NCBI GenBank assembly: GCA_017462385.1
Contig: JAFTRE010000019.1
Span: 1-64,000, forward strand
DNA from: Clostridia bacterium
GTDB lineage: Bacteria; Bacillota; Clostridia; Oscillospirales; CAG-272
Reading direction: 5' to 3'
Length of the DNA: 64,000 nt
In this document: piece by piece, positions 40,718 to 49,629 of the stretch
How positions within the stretch are numbered: position 1 is the stretch's first letter
Layout: each line of letters opens with the position of its first letter
Notes under the pieces: model-generated
Seen by the model: the letters and a program-made list of their open reading frames with translations, nothing else
The model's database searches: none
Told to the model about the DNA's origin: nothing
Program-made: the position numbers and the translations under genes

Positions 40718-42775
40718 ATGGCATTCAACCGTGCAAACTGGATATGGCGTCAAGGGAAAGCAAGTGCGGACGAGTTTGTTGATTTTATTTGTACATTTGA
40801 AGGTGGAGAAGGGGATTGGCGACTTCAGATTTCTGCCGACTCCGATTACAATGTATATATAAACGGCAATCTTGCCGCATTTGGGCAGTATGCCGACTAT
40901 CCCTCATATAAGGTATACGATGATATTGATGTTAGTCCATATGTGCGTACGGGTAACAACCGCATGGTGATCACAGTATGGTATTATGGTATTGACACTC
41001 AAACGTATATCAAAGGCGATGCGGGGCTAATTTTTGAATTAACAAAAACTGGCACTACTGTGGCATATTCCAATTCCGAAACACGGTCTCGGTTATCACA
41101 TGACTATATTTCTTGGCGTTGTAAAAGAATAACATCTCAACTCGGTCTCACATATCGATACGACGCAACCAAAAATGATGGATATTTAAATAATTGTGAT
41201 GGCCGCTTTGGGGCGAGCCGCGAAATGGCTGAGAGGTCAAAAGTGTTTTTTCTGCGCCCGACAAAAAAGCTTGAACTTGGAAAACGTATGCCTGCAAGGG
41301 TGGTTAGAAGCGGATCTTATAAATATGTTGATTCAGATGCTCCGGCTGAGATAAGAATGCGCGATGCGGAATTGTGTGACGGTGTATCGTTGGGCGAGTT
41401 GCCTCAAAATATCGTGCGTCACGATGGATATGACGGTATCTTTGTTATTGTGGATGTGGGTAACGAAACAGCAGGCTTTTTGGATATGGATATTACGTTG
41501 CCCACAGTTGCTGATATTGACATTGGGTACGGTGAGCATATTATTGACGGCAGGTGTAGAACAAGCATTGGCAGTCGCAGCTTTACGGCTTCTTATATAG
41601 CTAAAGCAGGGCACAACAGCTTTTTGGGAACATTCAGGCGATTTGGGGGGCGCTATATTCAAATATTTGTACCTGCCGAAACACTTGAATTAAATTATCT
41701 GGGGATCAGACCTACCGAATATCCTGTTAGGAACGTAGGTAAGCACCCGTCATCTCCGCTTCGAACACGTATATATGATGTTGCGGTTAATACCTTGAGG
41801 CAGTGTATGCATGAGCATTATGAGGACTGCCCGTGGCGTGAGCAGGCGCTATATACTATGGATTCGCGAAATCAAATGCTTTGCGGATATTATGCGTTTG
41901 AAGAGTATGAATTTGCACGAGCATCGCTCCTACTTATATCCAAAGGCGTGCGTGAGGACGGCTTGCTGTCACTGTGTTACCCCGCGGGGCTTGATTTTCC
42001 AATACCCTCGTTTTCCTTGATGTATTTCGTTCAAATGTGGGAATATATCAAGTATTCAAACGACATAACATTAGCGGACGAGCTGTATGAAATGCTGACA
42101 CGATTGATGAATGTATTTGTCAGCCGAATTGATGACAGCGGGTTGATTTTGAGCTTTGCCGATCGTTGGAACTTTTATGAGTGGTCGGACGGTATGAGCG
42201 GCTCTATGAGAGGCGCTTTGCCGCGATATGAAGCACCGCTTAATGCATTTTTGGTGCTGGCTCTTCGTGCATTTGCCGACATTTCTATGGCTTTGCGGCG
42301 AACAGGGGATTTTTACAAATATACCCAAATTGCTAATTATGTTGCATCGGCGATAACAAAACATTTTTATAATACTGACGCCGGTCTTTTTGAATCTTAT
42401 GATGATTGCGGTAAATATAGCGTGCTGACAAATTCGCTGTGCTTGCTTTGCGGAGCAGCGGAAAATGTTGATAAACATCACATCTTAGAGATATTATCCT
42501 GCAACGGTAAGGGGAATTTTAAATACGTGATCACCCCAAATACACTCAGCATGAACTCATTTCGCTTTGATGCATTATTAGCAGAGGACAGAGAACGGTA
42601 CGCTCCTATGATACTTGATGAGATCGATCGCGATTACGGATATATGTTGAATTCAGATGCAACATCGTTTTGGGAAACCATTTTCGGAGCCGCGGACTTT
42701 GGCGGAGCAGGCAGCTTGTGTCACGGGTGGTCGGCACTCCCTATCTATTACTATAGTATATTGGATAACGATTGA
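40718..42775 (+). CDS. Alpha-L-rhamnosidase-like protein (GH78-like)
   Basis: A 685-residue protein with no signal peptide. The N-terminal beta-sandwich (WRLQISADSDYNVYINGNLAAFG at residues ~33-55) and a second sandwich precede an (alpha/alpha)6 barrel with EDCPWREQALYTMDSRNQ (about residues 370-387) and a late FWETIFG segment, both typical of GH78. These enzymes remove rhamnose from glycosides or wall polymers; a cytoplasmic place suggests action on imported oligosaccharides. It lies one base after folD, an odd position for a catabolic gene. Specificity cannot be read from the sequence. Confidence 0.82.
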   Translation: MAFNRANWIWRQGKASADEFVDFICTFEGGEGDWRLQISADSDYNVYINGNLAAFGQYADYPSYKVYDDIDVSPYVRTGNNRMVITVWYYGIDTQTYIKGDAGLIFELTKTGTTVAYSNSETRSRLSHDYISWRCKRITSQLGLTYRYDATKNDGYLNNCDGRFGASREMAERSKVFFLRPTKKLELGKRMPARVVRSGSYKYVDSDAPAEIRMRDAELCDGVSLGELPQNIVRHDGYDGIFVIVDVGNETAGFLDMDITLPTVADIDIGYGEHIIDGRCRTSIGSRSFTASYIAKAGHNSFLGTFRRFGGRYIQIFVPAETLELNYLGIRPTEYPVRNVGKHPSSPLRTRIYDVAVNTLRQCMHEHYEDCPWREQALYTMDSRNQMLCGYYAFEEYEFARASLLLISKGVREDGLLSLCYPAGLDFPIPSFSLMYFVQMWEYIKYSNDITLADELYEMLTRLMNVFVSRIDDSGLILSFADRWNFYEWSDGMSGSMRGALPRYEAPLNAFLVLALRAFADISMALRRTGDFYKYTQIANYVASAITKHFYNTDAGLFESYDDCGKYSVLTNSLCLLCGAAENVDKHHILEILSCNGKGNFKYVITPNTLSMNSFRFDALLAEDRERYAPMILDEIDRDYGYMLNSDATSFWETIFGAADFGGAGSLCHGWSALPIYYYSILDND

Positions 42776-42816
42776 TGTTTATAGTTACGGTAAATTGGTT
42801 AAATGAGGTGATATGA

Positions 42817-43458
42817 TTGTCTGATAAAAAACAAAATATGTTTTTTGGCTGTGCGTCTGTATTGGCGTTGATACTTGCAGTTTTTGGATTTATTTGTTCG
42901 GCAAATAGCGCGGCGGCAACAATAGCACGCGTGCTGTTTGGTATATGTTCCGTGCTTTTGCTTGTATTGGCAGTGATATATGCAACTGTAGTCGTTATTT
43001 CTCGCGATACGGAGCCGAATTTTTTTCTTTGTGATCTGCCAACCGGCAAAAACATTGCGGAAGACAAGCTGGATGTTGCCCGTGTGGCGGAGAGAGTGGA
43101 TTATTATATTGATTTGCTTGGCGGCGTGGATCGCTTGATTCGCGGGCGTGTGCTTATCGATGGGAATTTTGGTGTAGGAGCTGTGTTGCGCCCCGCGGTT
43201 GTTTATCGCTTGTTGCAACGTGCTGCGGTAGATGATGCTGTTTTTGCCCTTGTGGAGCATGCGGATGATCGGATATTTGAAACAATTTGCCGTGAACTTG
43301 AAAAGGCCGGAGAGACTGATATGCCGGCGGCTATTATGAGACACAGACAAAATAAAGGAAGTTCTGACAGTTTCAAACGTTTTCTTGTTGGCAATCAAAG
43401 ATATATACAGAGTCGTTCACTTGTATATGTCCGGCGGAATTTGGAGCTTTTTTACTGA
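42817..43458 (+). CDS. Two-helix membrane protein, unknown function
   Basis: A 213-residue protein starting at TTG 42817, six bases behind GAGGTG; the nearby ATG is out of frame and stops at once. Two membrane helices (about residues 10-30 and 35-60) form a hairpin. The ~150-residue cytoplasmic part begins with DTEPNFFLCDLPTGKNIAEDKL and is helical and charged. I recall similar unnamed proteins in gut Clostridia. Its stop shares one base with the start of the HPr-kinase-like gene, so the pair is tightly linked. Confidence 0.72.
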   Translation: MSDKKQNMFFGCASVLALILAVFGFICSANSAAATIARVLFGICSVLLLVLAVIYATVVVISRDTEPNFFLCDLPTGKNIAEDKLDVARVAERVDYYIDLLGGVDRLIRGRVLIDGNFGVGAVLRPAVVYRLLQRAAVDDAVFALVEHADDRIFETICRELEKAGETDMPAAIMRHRQNKGSSDSFKRFLVGNQRYIQSRSLVYVRRNLELFY

Positions 43459-44183
43459 TGTTTACGATTAAAATTGCCGAATTGAAGATAGGAATTGACA
43501 ATAAATATGCGGCAATCGAGCGACAATGCCGAGATTATGTTATTGATTGTGATACACCTGATTTTTGTGTTATGGCAACGGACGAGGATATTGAGGCGGA
43601 GTCTGCCATATCTCCTTACAGCAAGAATCCCGCTTATTCTGAAAGCGTTTGTATTTACAGACATATTTGCAAAAGATTACCGGAGTATGAGGCTTTTCTG
43701 CTTCATGCGGCGGTGGTTGAGTGCGACGGCGCAGCGTATGCTTTTACCGCTCGAAGTGGTACGGGTAAGTCCACACATGTACGGTTGTGGCTGGAGAAAT
43801 TCGGTGATCGGACGCGAATTATCAATGGCGATAAGCCGATAATACGTTTTGTAAACGGCGAGGCTCGCATATATGGTACGCCGTGGTGCGGTAAGGAAGG
43901 ATATAATATCAATACTTCCGCGCCGCTTCGCGCATTGTGCTTTATTGAACGCGGTGAAACTAATGTAATCCGTCCTTTTACCGGAAAGGATATGATCGGT
44001 CGTCTTATGGGCCAGGTCCTCATACCTCATGATATCGCAGGCGTTTTGAGGTTGACGGCGCTGCTTGACCGTTGTGTTCGGCAGATCCCGTGTTATTTAC
44101 TCGCCTGCAATATGGATATTTCGGCGGCGCAGGTCGCATATGACGGTATGGTAAACGGAGGCACGACAAATGGCAGATCATGA
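43458..44183 (+). CDS. HPr kinase/PEPCK-like NTPase
   Basis: A 241-residue protein of the HPr kinase/phosphorylase-PEP carboxykinase superfamily but not HprK itself. The P-loop is ARSGTGKST (residues 98-106). An acidic INGDKP follows about 30 residues on, with IYGTPWCGKE next. It lacks the N-terminal HprK domain and the HprK signature. Such stand-alone kinases occur beside PqqD-like proteins and peptidases in peptide-modification clusters, and some tailor lasso peptides by phosphorylation (known family facts). Here it sits between a membrane protein and an S26-like peptidase with overlaps on both sides (1 and 14 bases). The substrate is unknown. Confidence 0.78.
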   Translation: MFTIKIAELKIGIDNKYAAIERQCRDYVIDCDTPDFCVMATDEDIEAESAISPYSKNPAYSESVCIYRHICKRLPEYEAFLLHAAVVECDGAAYAFTARSGTGKSTHVRLWLEKFGDRTRIINGDKPIIRFVNGEARIYGTPWCGKEGYNINTSAPLRALCFIERGETNVIRPFTGKDMIGRLMGQVLIPHDIAGVLRLTALLDRCVRQIPCYLLACNMDISAAQVAYDGMVNGGTTNGRS

Positions 44184-44640
44184 ATTTCGCCTTGATGATA
44201 TGATAGGAGTCATGACAGAGGTGATGGCGGGCGGCGGAGAATTTCGTTTTTATCCGAAAGGAACATCTATGTTGCCGCTGATACGCCAGGGCCGCGATTC
44301 TATCGCGCTCGTGTCGGCTCATGAGCCGTTAGCAAAGTACGATATTCCTCTATATATCAGAAAAAACGGTCAATTTGTACTTCACCGCGTAATGGGGCAT
44401 GACACACAGGGGTACATAATGTGCGGTGATAATCAAACTGCGCTTGAATATGGCATCTTGCATGATCAGGTGCGCGGCAAGGTTTGTGCTATATATCGCG
44501 GAGACAAACGAATCGATGTGACTAATCGCGGATATTGTTTGTATTGTCGAATTTGGTGCTTTATGCCGCTACGCAAATTTTGCTTTTTATTTCGCCGGGT
44601 TGGGCGTAAGCTACAAAGAATATTTACATGTAAAAAATAA
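44170..44640 (+). CDS. S24/S26-family peptidase-like protein
   Basis: A 156-residue protein with the signal-peptidase core: KGTSMLPLI with Ser33 as nucleophile and FVLHRV with His72 where type I enzymes use Lys. This Ser-His arrangement is found in SipW/ER-type signal peptidases. The next conserved strand reads YIMCGDNQ. There is no N-terminal anchor. The C-terminus is Cys/Phe/Arg-rich (CLYCRIWCFMPL) and may touch the membrane. It is the last gene of the long operon and overlaps the kinase-like gene by 14 bases. It could process the same unknown peptide that the neighbour modifies. Confidence 0.75.
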   Translation: MADHEFRLDDMIGVMTEVMAGGGEFRFYPKGTSMLPLIRQGRDSIALVSAHEPLAKYDIPLYIRKNGQFVLHRVMGHDTQGYIMCGDNQTALEYGILHDQVRGKVCAIYRGDKRIDVTNRGYCLYCRIWCFMPLRKFCFLFRRVGRKLQRIFTCKK

Positions 44641-44680
44641 AAATGTCTGTGACATTTTTGTCACAGACATTTTTATTTTT
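44639..44680. terminator. Strong bidirectional terminator between converging operons
   Basis: A perfect 16-bp stem (44639-44654 with 44659-44674), loop TTTT, flanked by A and T runs. It serves the peptidase-ending plus operon and the amidohydrolase-ending minus operon. Confidence 0.95.
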
Positions 44681-45482
44681 TGCCGAGCAACTCAAGGGCG
44701 TTGCGGTATAGTATGTTTTCTTTCAATTCATCCGAAAGATTGGCCGAACTGATGAATTCAAGCTCTTTGGCTGCAAGTGACCAGGGCGTGTCTGTTGCAA
44801 ACAGCAGACGATCGGGGCGATGCTCTCGCAATATGCGAAGCAGGTTTTCTCGTTCATTAACACGATGAGCAGACAGAGAAGTGTCAAAATAAATATTCTG
44901 TCCTACCAACTTTTCCAAAACCTCTTGTGAGTATTCATATCCTCCCATATGCGCGGCTACCAATTTGAGTTTGGGATGTCGAGTTATGACCTTTAAAATG
45001 TCATCCGGAGTGGCATGAACATGGTTGGGTGAAACAGGATCCCAGCCGGCATGTGTTACCACAAACATGCCCATCTCTTCGCATAACGAAAATATTTCAT
45101 CATATTTTGCATCCGATATTTGAATTGTGATATAGTCCGGGTGTATTTTTATTCCGCATATGCCGGCGTTATAAAGGCGTTCAAGCTCACTTTTTTTATT
45201 TTCGCCGTCCGGATGGAGTGAGCCGAGTGGTAAGAGCGTTTTGCTGTTTTGTATCAGCGAGATGGCAAAATCATTCACCTTGACTTGCTGTCGGGCGTTG
45301 GTGGCGATATTGCAAACCACAGCATAGTCCACACCACTGGCGGCTATATGGCGTTCGGTTCCTGATTGGGTACCGTCGGTGCAGGGAGTCATTTGTATTT
45401 TTTCTGCATTATGCTGCAAAACTCCAAGTGCGCGGGCGGCCAGAGCGTCGGGGAAACAGTGTGTATGAAAATCAATTATCAT
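44673..45482 (-). CDS. Amidohydrolase-2 family metal-dependent hydrolase
   Basis: A 269-residue TIM-barrel hydrolase. The first metal site is the opening IIDFHTHCFP, followed by VTHAGWDP, the VAAHMGG strand and the final FATDTPW Asp. Start ATG 45482 places the metal motif at the very N-terminus, as is usual. A TTG at 45497 that overlaps the deoC stop by four bases is an alternative. It is the last gene of the minus-strand operon and probably co-transcribed with deoC. The family includes decarboxylases and lactonases; no substrate can be assigned. Confidence 0.85.
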   Translation of the reverse strand: MIIDFHTHCFPDALAARALGVLQHNAEKIQMTPCTDGTQSGTERHIAASGVDYAVVCNIATNARQQVKVNDFAISLIQNSKTLLPLGSLHPDGENKKSELERLYNAGICGIKIHPDYITIQISDAKYDEIFSLCEEMGMFVVTHAGWDPVSPNHVHATPDDILKVITRHPKLKLVAAHMGGYEYSQEVLEKLVGQNIYFDTSLSAHRVNERENLLRILREHRPDRLLFATDTPWSLAAKELEFISSANLSDELKENILYRNALELLGKK

Positions 45483-45493
45483 ATTTATTTCTC

Positions 45494-46159
45494 TCAATAT
45501 GCTCCGAGTTGTTCGCTTTTCATAAGCTTAACTAAAGCACTTGTACCAAGTCTTGTGGCGCCCAGTTTTACAAATTCCTCGGCATCCTCAAATGAACGTA
45601 TGCCGCCTGCGGCCTTGATTTTCACTCCACCGGTTATATGCTTGGCGAACAGCGCGATATCTTCTCGGGTGGCGCCTGCGGTTGAAAATCCTGTGGAGGT
45701 TTTGATGTAATTTGCTCCCGAAGCGGATACGATCTCACACATGCGGATCTTTTCCTGCTCCGTCAAAAGGCAGGTTTCAATGATGACTTTAAGCGTATGA
45801 TTACCGATAGCACGTTTTACAGCTATAATGTCGGCGAGAACATCATCATATCTTTGCTCTTTAATTCGGCAAATATTTGCGACCATGTCTACCTCAGAAG
45901 CGCCGTTTTTAATGGCGCACTCTGCTTCAAAGCATTTTACTTCGGTAGGACTATAACCGAGTGGAAACCCTACAACAGTGCAAATAGGCAGCTTCCCGGA
46001 AACGTAGTCGGCGGCAAATTTTATATGCGTACCGGGTATGCAAACAGTTGCACAGTTGTATTTTATACCGTCATCACAGACAGTGCGAATGTCGGTTTCC
46101 GTTGCTGTGACAGACAACAGGGTGTGGTCGACCATTTTCAGAAGTTCAATCTTTTCCAT
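45494..46159 (-). CDS. deoC: Deoxyribose-phosphate aldolase DeoC
   Basis: A 221-residue class I aldolase that cleaves 2-deoxyribose-5-phosphate to glyceraldehyde-3-phosphate and acetaldehyde. The Schiff-base Lys is in YIKTSTGF; the second conserved Lys is in VKIKAAGGI. VIETCLLTEQE is also conserved. ATG 46159 (MEKIELLKMVDHTLL) has AAGGAGA upstream; the longer frame to 46255 would run through the small membrane-peptide gene. No other nucleoside catabolic gene (deoA, deoB, cdd) is adjacent. Confidence 0.96.
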   Translation of the reverse strand: MEKIELLKMVDHTLLSVTATETDIRTVCDDGIKYNCATVCIPGTHIKFAADYVSGKLPICTVVGFPLGYSPTEVKCFEAECAIKNGASEVDMVANICRIKEQRYDDVLADIIAVKRAIGNHTLKVIIETCLLTEQEKIRMCEIVSASGANYIKTSTGFSTAGATREDIALFAKHITGGVKIKAAGGIRSFEDAEEFVKLGATRLGTSALVKLMKSEQLGAY

Positions 46160-46169
46160 ATTGGTCTCC

Positions 46170-46292
46170 TTATGACAGTATGAAAACAATAGCGGTATAA
46201 GCGACGCCTCCAAGCATGAGCAGGGCGAGCAAGCCGCAAATGATTCGGGTTGCAATAACTCTTGCGGGAGTTTTGCGAGGACGGTCAGACAT
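46170..46292 (-). CDS. Small membrane protein (40 aa)
   Basis: ATG 46292 with an AAAGGAA site opens a 40-codon frame: a basic head (MSDRPRKTPARVIATR) then one helix of about 22 residues rich in Leu, Ala, Gly and Val. It fills the gap between the parC-like gene and deoC and ends ten bases before the deoC start. A positively charged head followed by a single helix suggests an N-in membrane peptide. A frame on the deoC side crosses the same bases but has no good ribosome site. No family is known to me. Confidence 0.68.
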   Translation of the reverse strand: MSDRPRKTPARVIATRIICGLLALLMLGGVAYTAIVFILS

Positions 46293-46315
46293 ATCAGGTA
46301 TTCCTTTCGTTTTTA

Positions 46316-48562
46316 TCATTCTTCTATCTTGAGCTGTTGGACATTGATGTCTTTTTCGACAAGTAAAGTGCCGGGCGACGGGAGCTTGAGCTTACGATAT
46401 CTCTTGGTGTCCCCGTATTTTTCGGCAAAATCCGTTATCGCAGCGACCACTTTTTGACCTTTTTTAAGTGACAGTATGGTCGTTCCGCCGGAGGTACGTG
46501 TGGTCATCTGTGTTATAAGCGAGGATTTTACGATAATCGCGCGGTCACCGCTGGAGAGCAACATGATATCAAAGGGCTTATTTTTGTGTTCGTAGAACAC
46601 GCCAACAACGGGAGAAGAAGATGAAAACGCGCCTGTCAGCTTACGACGGTTGCCCTTGGTTTCATATGCCGTGACGGGAATGCGCACGCCTTTGCCGTTT
46701 TCAAATATGAATACCATGTTATCACCCGCAGGGTAACTGTTTTGTACATTCATAAATACGGGCTTTTCTCCCGAATCCATACCAAGCTTGGCGGGAATAA
46801 AATCTCCCATTACCGATGCTTTCACAGGTTCAAAATCCGAAACCTTGGCTCGGTAGACCTGTGCTTTGTCGGTGAAGAATACAAGCTCTGCGGTATTGTC
46901 AACTTCAAATGTTTGTGTTATTTCATCGCCCTCCTTGAGCAGATGATTGTCACTCATGCGCAAAGAGACCTGTGATATCTTTTTGAAGTAGCCCTCTCGT
47001 GTCAAAACGATAGAGCCTGCAAAGCTTTCGACATGTTCTTCTTCCTTGTATTCCTGAATATCGTCCGCGCCGATAAGCTGTGAGCGTCGAGGCTGACCGT
47101 ATTTCTTCTTTATTTCGAGCAACTGTGATGCTATATATGCTCGAATCTTGAGCTCATCGCCGAGTAATTCCTCAAGGTCCGCAATCTCTTTCTGAAGCCC
47201 TTCTATTTCACTGACGCGGTTGAGAATATATTCGCGGTTGAGGTGACGCAGTTTGATCTCAGCAATATAATCGGCCTGTATCTCGTCAATGTCAAACCCT
47301 GTCATAAGGTTGGGGACAACATCGCTTTCCTTTTCGGTCTGACGTATGATACGAATGGCTTTGTCAATGTCAAGCAGTATTTTGGCGAGACCGAGCAAAA
47401 GGTGTAACTTGTCCTTTTTCTTGCCGAGCTCGTATGTCAACTCGCGGGTAACACAGCTTATACGGAATTTGATCCACTCGGTCAATATTTCCAGGACACC
47501 CATCTGACGAGGCGTAGAATCGATAAGCACGTTGAAATTGCACTTGAAGCTGTCCTCAAGTGTTGTTAGCTTGAACAACTTGGTCATCAGCTTGTCGGGA
47601 TCTGTTCCGCGGCGCAGATCTATGGTAAGCTTGAAGCCCGACAGATCTATCTCATCACGAAAATCGGTGACTTCTTTAAGTTTCCCCTCTTTTATCAGGT
47701 CGGTAATACGATCCATTATCTGCTCTATGCTTGTCGAATATGGAATCTGTAAAATATCGATACAGTTGGCATCTTTGTCGTAGTTGTAGCGCGAGCGGAT
47801 ACGAACCGAACCTTGTCCCGTTTCATAAATCTCGCGCATTTTGTCTCTGTCATATATTATAGCTCCGCCGCCGGGGAAGTCGGGGGCTTTTATTATGTCG
47901 AGCAATTTTTCAACGCTTGTGCGCGGATTTTTTAGCAAAGCAATAGTACCGTCGCATATTTCGGCGAGGTTGAAAGAGCATATATTTGATGCCATACCGA
48001 CAGCAATGCCGGTGTTAGGCATGACAAGTATGTTTGGAAAGGTTGTCGGGAGAAGTACGGGTTCTTGCAGGGTGCCGTCGTAGTTGTCGGTGAAGTCGAC
48101 CGCGTTTTTGTCGATACCGCGGAATATTTCGGTGCAAAACGAGTCAAGCTTGCATTCGGTATAACGCGATGCAGCGTATTTCATGTCGGACGAATACTGC
48201 TTGCCGAACGATCCCTTTGAGTCGATCAACGGATGAAGCAGTGTTTCATTGCCGCGCGTCAAACGGACAAGCGTTTCATATATTGACGCATCACCGTGCG
48301 GGTTTAGCTTCATTGTCTGTCCGACAACATTAGCACTTTTGGTTTTGTTGCCTGTAAGAAGCCCCATTTTGTACATGGTATAAAGTAATTTGCGATGAGC
48401 AGGCTTGAGTCCGTCGATTTCCGGGATGGCGCGGGACACGATGACGCTCATGGCATAAGGCATGAAATTCTTTTCGATTGTATCTGTTATAAGCTGCGGT
48501 TCTGCGGGTGCGGGTATCATATCAGCAACGCTCCTTGCCGCCGCTTTTCGTTTCTTTGCCAT
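46316..48562 (-). CDS. parC: Type IIA topoisomerase subunit A, ParC-like
   Basis: A 748-residue DNA cleavage subunit. The catalytic Tyr134 is in AASRYTECK. The quinolone-determining helix reads PHGDASIYE (Ala92, Ser93, Glu96). The tower and coiled coil precede a C-terminal beta-pinwheel that has TKGNRRKL instead of a canonical GyrA box (QRRGGKG), which argues for topoisomerase IV over gyrase. ATG 48562 has AGAGGTAGG upstream. The partner ParE/GyrB gene is not adjacent; the neighbours are ywlC and the small membrane peptide. It is certainly subunit A; the parC name is probable. Confidence 0.9.
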   Translation of the reverse strand: MAKKRKAAARSVADMIPAPAEPQLITDTIEKNFMPYAMSVIVSRAIPEIDGLKPAHRKLLYTMYKMGLLTGNKTKSANVVGQTMKLNPHGDASIYETLVRLTRGNETLLHPLIDSKGSFGKQYSSDMKYAASRYTECKLDSFCTEIFRGIDKNAVDFTDNYDGTLQEPVLLPTTFPNILVMPNTGIAVGMASNICSFNLAEICDGTIALLKNPRTSVEKLLDIIKAPDFPGGGAIIYDRDKMREIYETGQGSVRIRSRYNYDKDANCIDILQIPYSTSIEQIMDRITDLIKEGKLKEVTDFRDEIDLSGFKLTIDLRRGTDPDKLMTKLFKLTTLEDSFKCNFNVLIDSTPRQMGVLEILTEWIKFRISCVTRELTYELGKKKDKLHLLLGLAKILLDIDKAIRIIRQTEKESDVVPNLMTGFDIDEIQADYIAEIKLRHLNREYILNRVSEIEGLQKEIADLEELLGDELKIRAYIASQLLEIKKKYGQPRRSQLIGADDIQEYKEEEHVESFAGSIVLTREGYFKKISQVSLRMSDNHLLKEGDEITQTFEVDNTAELVFFTDKAQVYRAKVSDFEPVKASVMGDFIPAKLGMDSGEKPVFMNVQNSYPAGDNMVFIFENGKGVRIPVTAYETKGNRRKLTGAFSSSSPVVGVFYEHKNKPFDIMLLSSGDRAIIVKSSLITQMTTRTSGGTTILSLKKGQKVVAAITDFAEKYGDTKRYRKLKLPSPGTLLVEKDINVQQLKIEE

Positions 48563-48585
48563 TCCTACCTCTTCTTTTGTGTTAA

Positions 48586-49623
48586 TTAAATTTTTATTAC
48601 AGTGTGTGATGCGGCACGTATCATTCGGTTGTACAACGCAAGTCCCAGACCGTCAGTGGCAGGCTTGCGGGCATAAATGACATCGCATCCAAGCACATCA
48701 GCTTCACGCAGGGCAGAGAACAGTCTGTGCGCTTGTGTAGTCAGATCTTCCGGGTCTCCGTATATAACTGTGTTTTTTTCATCCAACGCTTTAGCCTCTT
48801 CGGCAGAACAAATGACCGCGCATTGCTCGCCTGACATACGGCGAGATTGTATGTAAGGTATAAAAGCCTCTCTGGCGCCGTCAAGCAAAACAAATGGTGC
48901 ATTGGGGGCATAGTGGCGATACATCATTCCGGGAGCCAATGGGCGTTCATTTTCGGCAAGCGTACCCTCTGCAGCGGCGGAAAGCTCAACTGTTTCGCAG
49001 ACACAGCACAGAGCGTCGTATGTAACAGCACCGGGGCGGAGAAGTACTGCTGTCGAGCCTCGCAACATAACAATAGTGGACTCAAGTCCAATATCGCATT
49101 CGCCGCCGTCTATGATCATGTCCACTTTGCCCTCAAGATCGGATATACAATAGTCAGCAGAGGTGGGAGATGGACGCCCGGATATGTTGGCGGACGGTGC
49201 GGCGATAGGGCGCTCTGTAGCTTTTATCAGCGCGTGTGCTACGGGGTGCGAAGGACAGCGAACCGCCACAGTATCGAGTCCTCCTGTCACCTCAACGGGG
49301 ATAGTATCCTTTTTCGGAAGAATGACTGTCAGCGGCCCCGGCATGAAAGCGCGGGCGAGCCGGTAATAATACTCGTTTGTTACGGCGTATTGCTCAGCAT
49401 CCTCGGGATGCGCGATATGAATTATAAGAGGATTGTTTGAGGGACGTCCCTTTGCCTCGTATATTTTGCGAGCAGCGTCAGGATCGGTCGCGTCTCCGCC
49501 CAGGCCGTATACCGTTTCAGTGGGAAACACCACAAGTCCGCCACGCCGAAGTATTTGTGCGGCTCGGCATAACTCATCCTGCGCAGTCGCAGGATTGTTT
49601 ATTTTAATAATTTCGGTTTTCAT
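48586..49623 (-). CDS. ywlC: Threonylcarbamoyl-AMP synthase, Sua5 type
   Basis: A 345-residue two-domain enzyme that makes threonylcarbamoyl-AMP for the t6A37 modification of ANN-decoding tRNAs. The YrdC domain shows FPTETVYGLGGDA, KGRPSNNPLI and APSANISGRPSPT. The linker RPLAPGMMYRHYAPNAP leads to the C-terminal Sua5 domain. It lies six bases behind prfA, a context shared with other Firmicutes, although prmC is missing between them. Confidence 0.96.
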   Translation of the reverse strand: MKTEIIKINNPATAQDELCRAAQILRRGGLVVFPTETVYGLGGDATDPDAARKIYEAKGRPSNNPLIIHIAHPEDAEQYAVTNEYYYRLARAFMPGPLTVILPKKDTIPVEVTGGLDTVAVRCPSHPVAHALIKATERPIAAPSANISGRPSPTSADYCISDLEGKVDMIIDGGECDIGLESTIVMLRGSTAVLLRPGAVTYDALCCVCETVELSAAAEGTLAENERPLAPGMMYRHYAPNAPFVLLDGAREAFIPYIQSRRMSGEQCAVICSAEEAKALDEKNTVIYGDPEDLTTQAHRLFSALREADVLGCDVIYARKPATDGLGLALYNRMIRAASHTVIKI

Positions 49624-49629
49624 TTTAAT

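Noticed and set aside
44641-44674. The 16-bp inverted repeat as a possible transposon end or recombination site
   Set aside because: Loop, A/T flanks and position between converging operons are those of a bidirectional terminator; no transposase or target duplication is visible.
46160-46255. N-terminal extension of DeoC to 46255
   Set aside because: The extension is Cys/Ser/Pro-rich and non-conserved, and it crosses the better-supported small membrane-protein gene. ATG 46159 has AAGGAGA.
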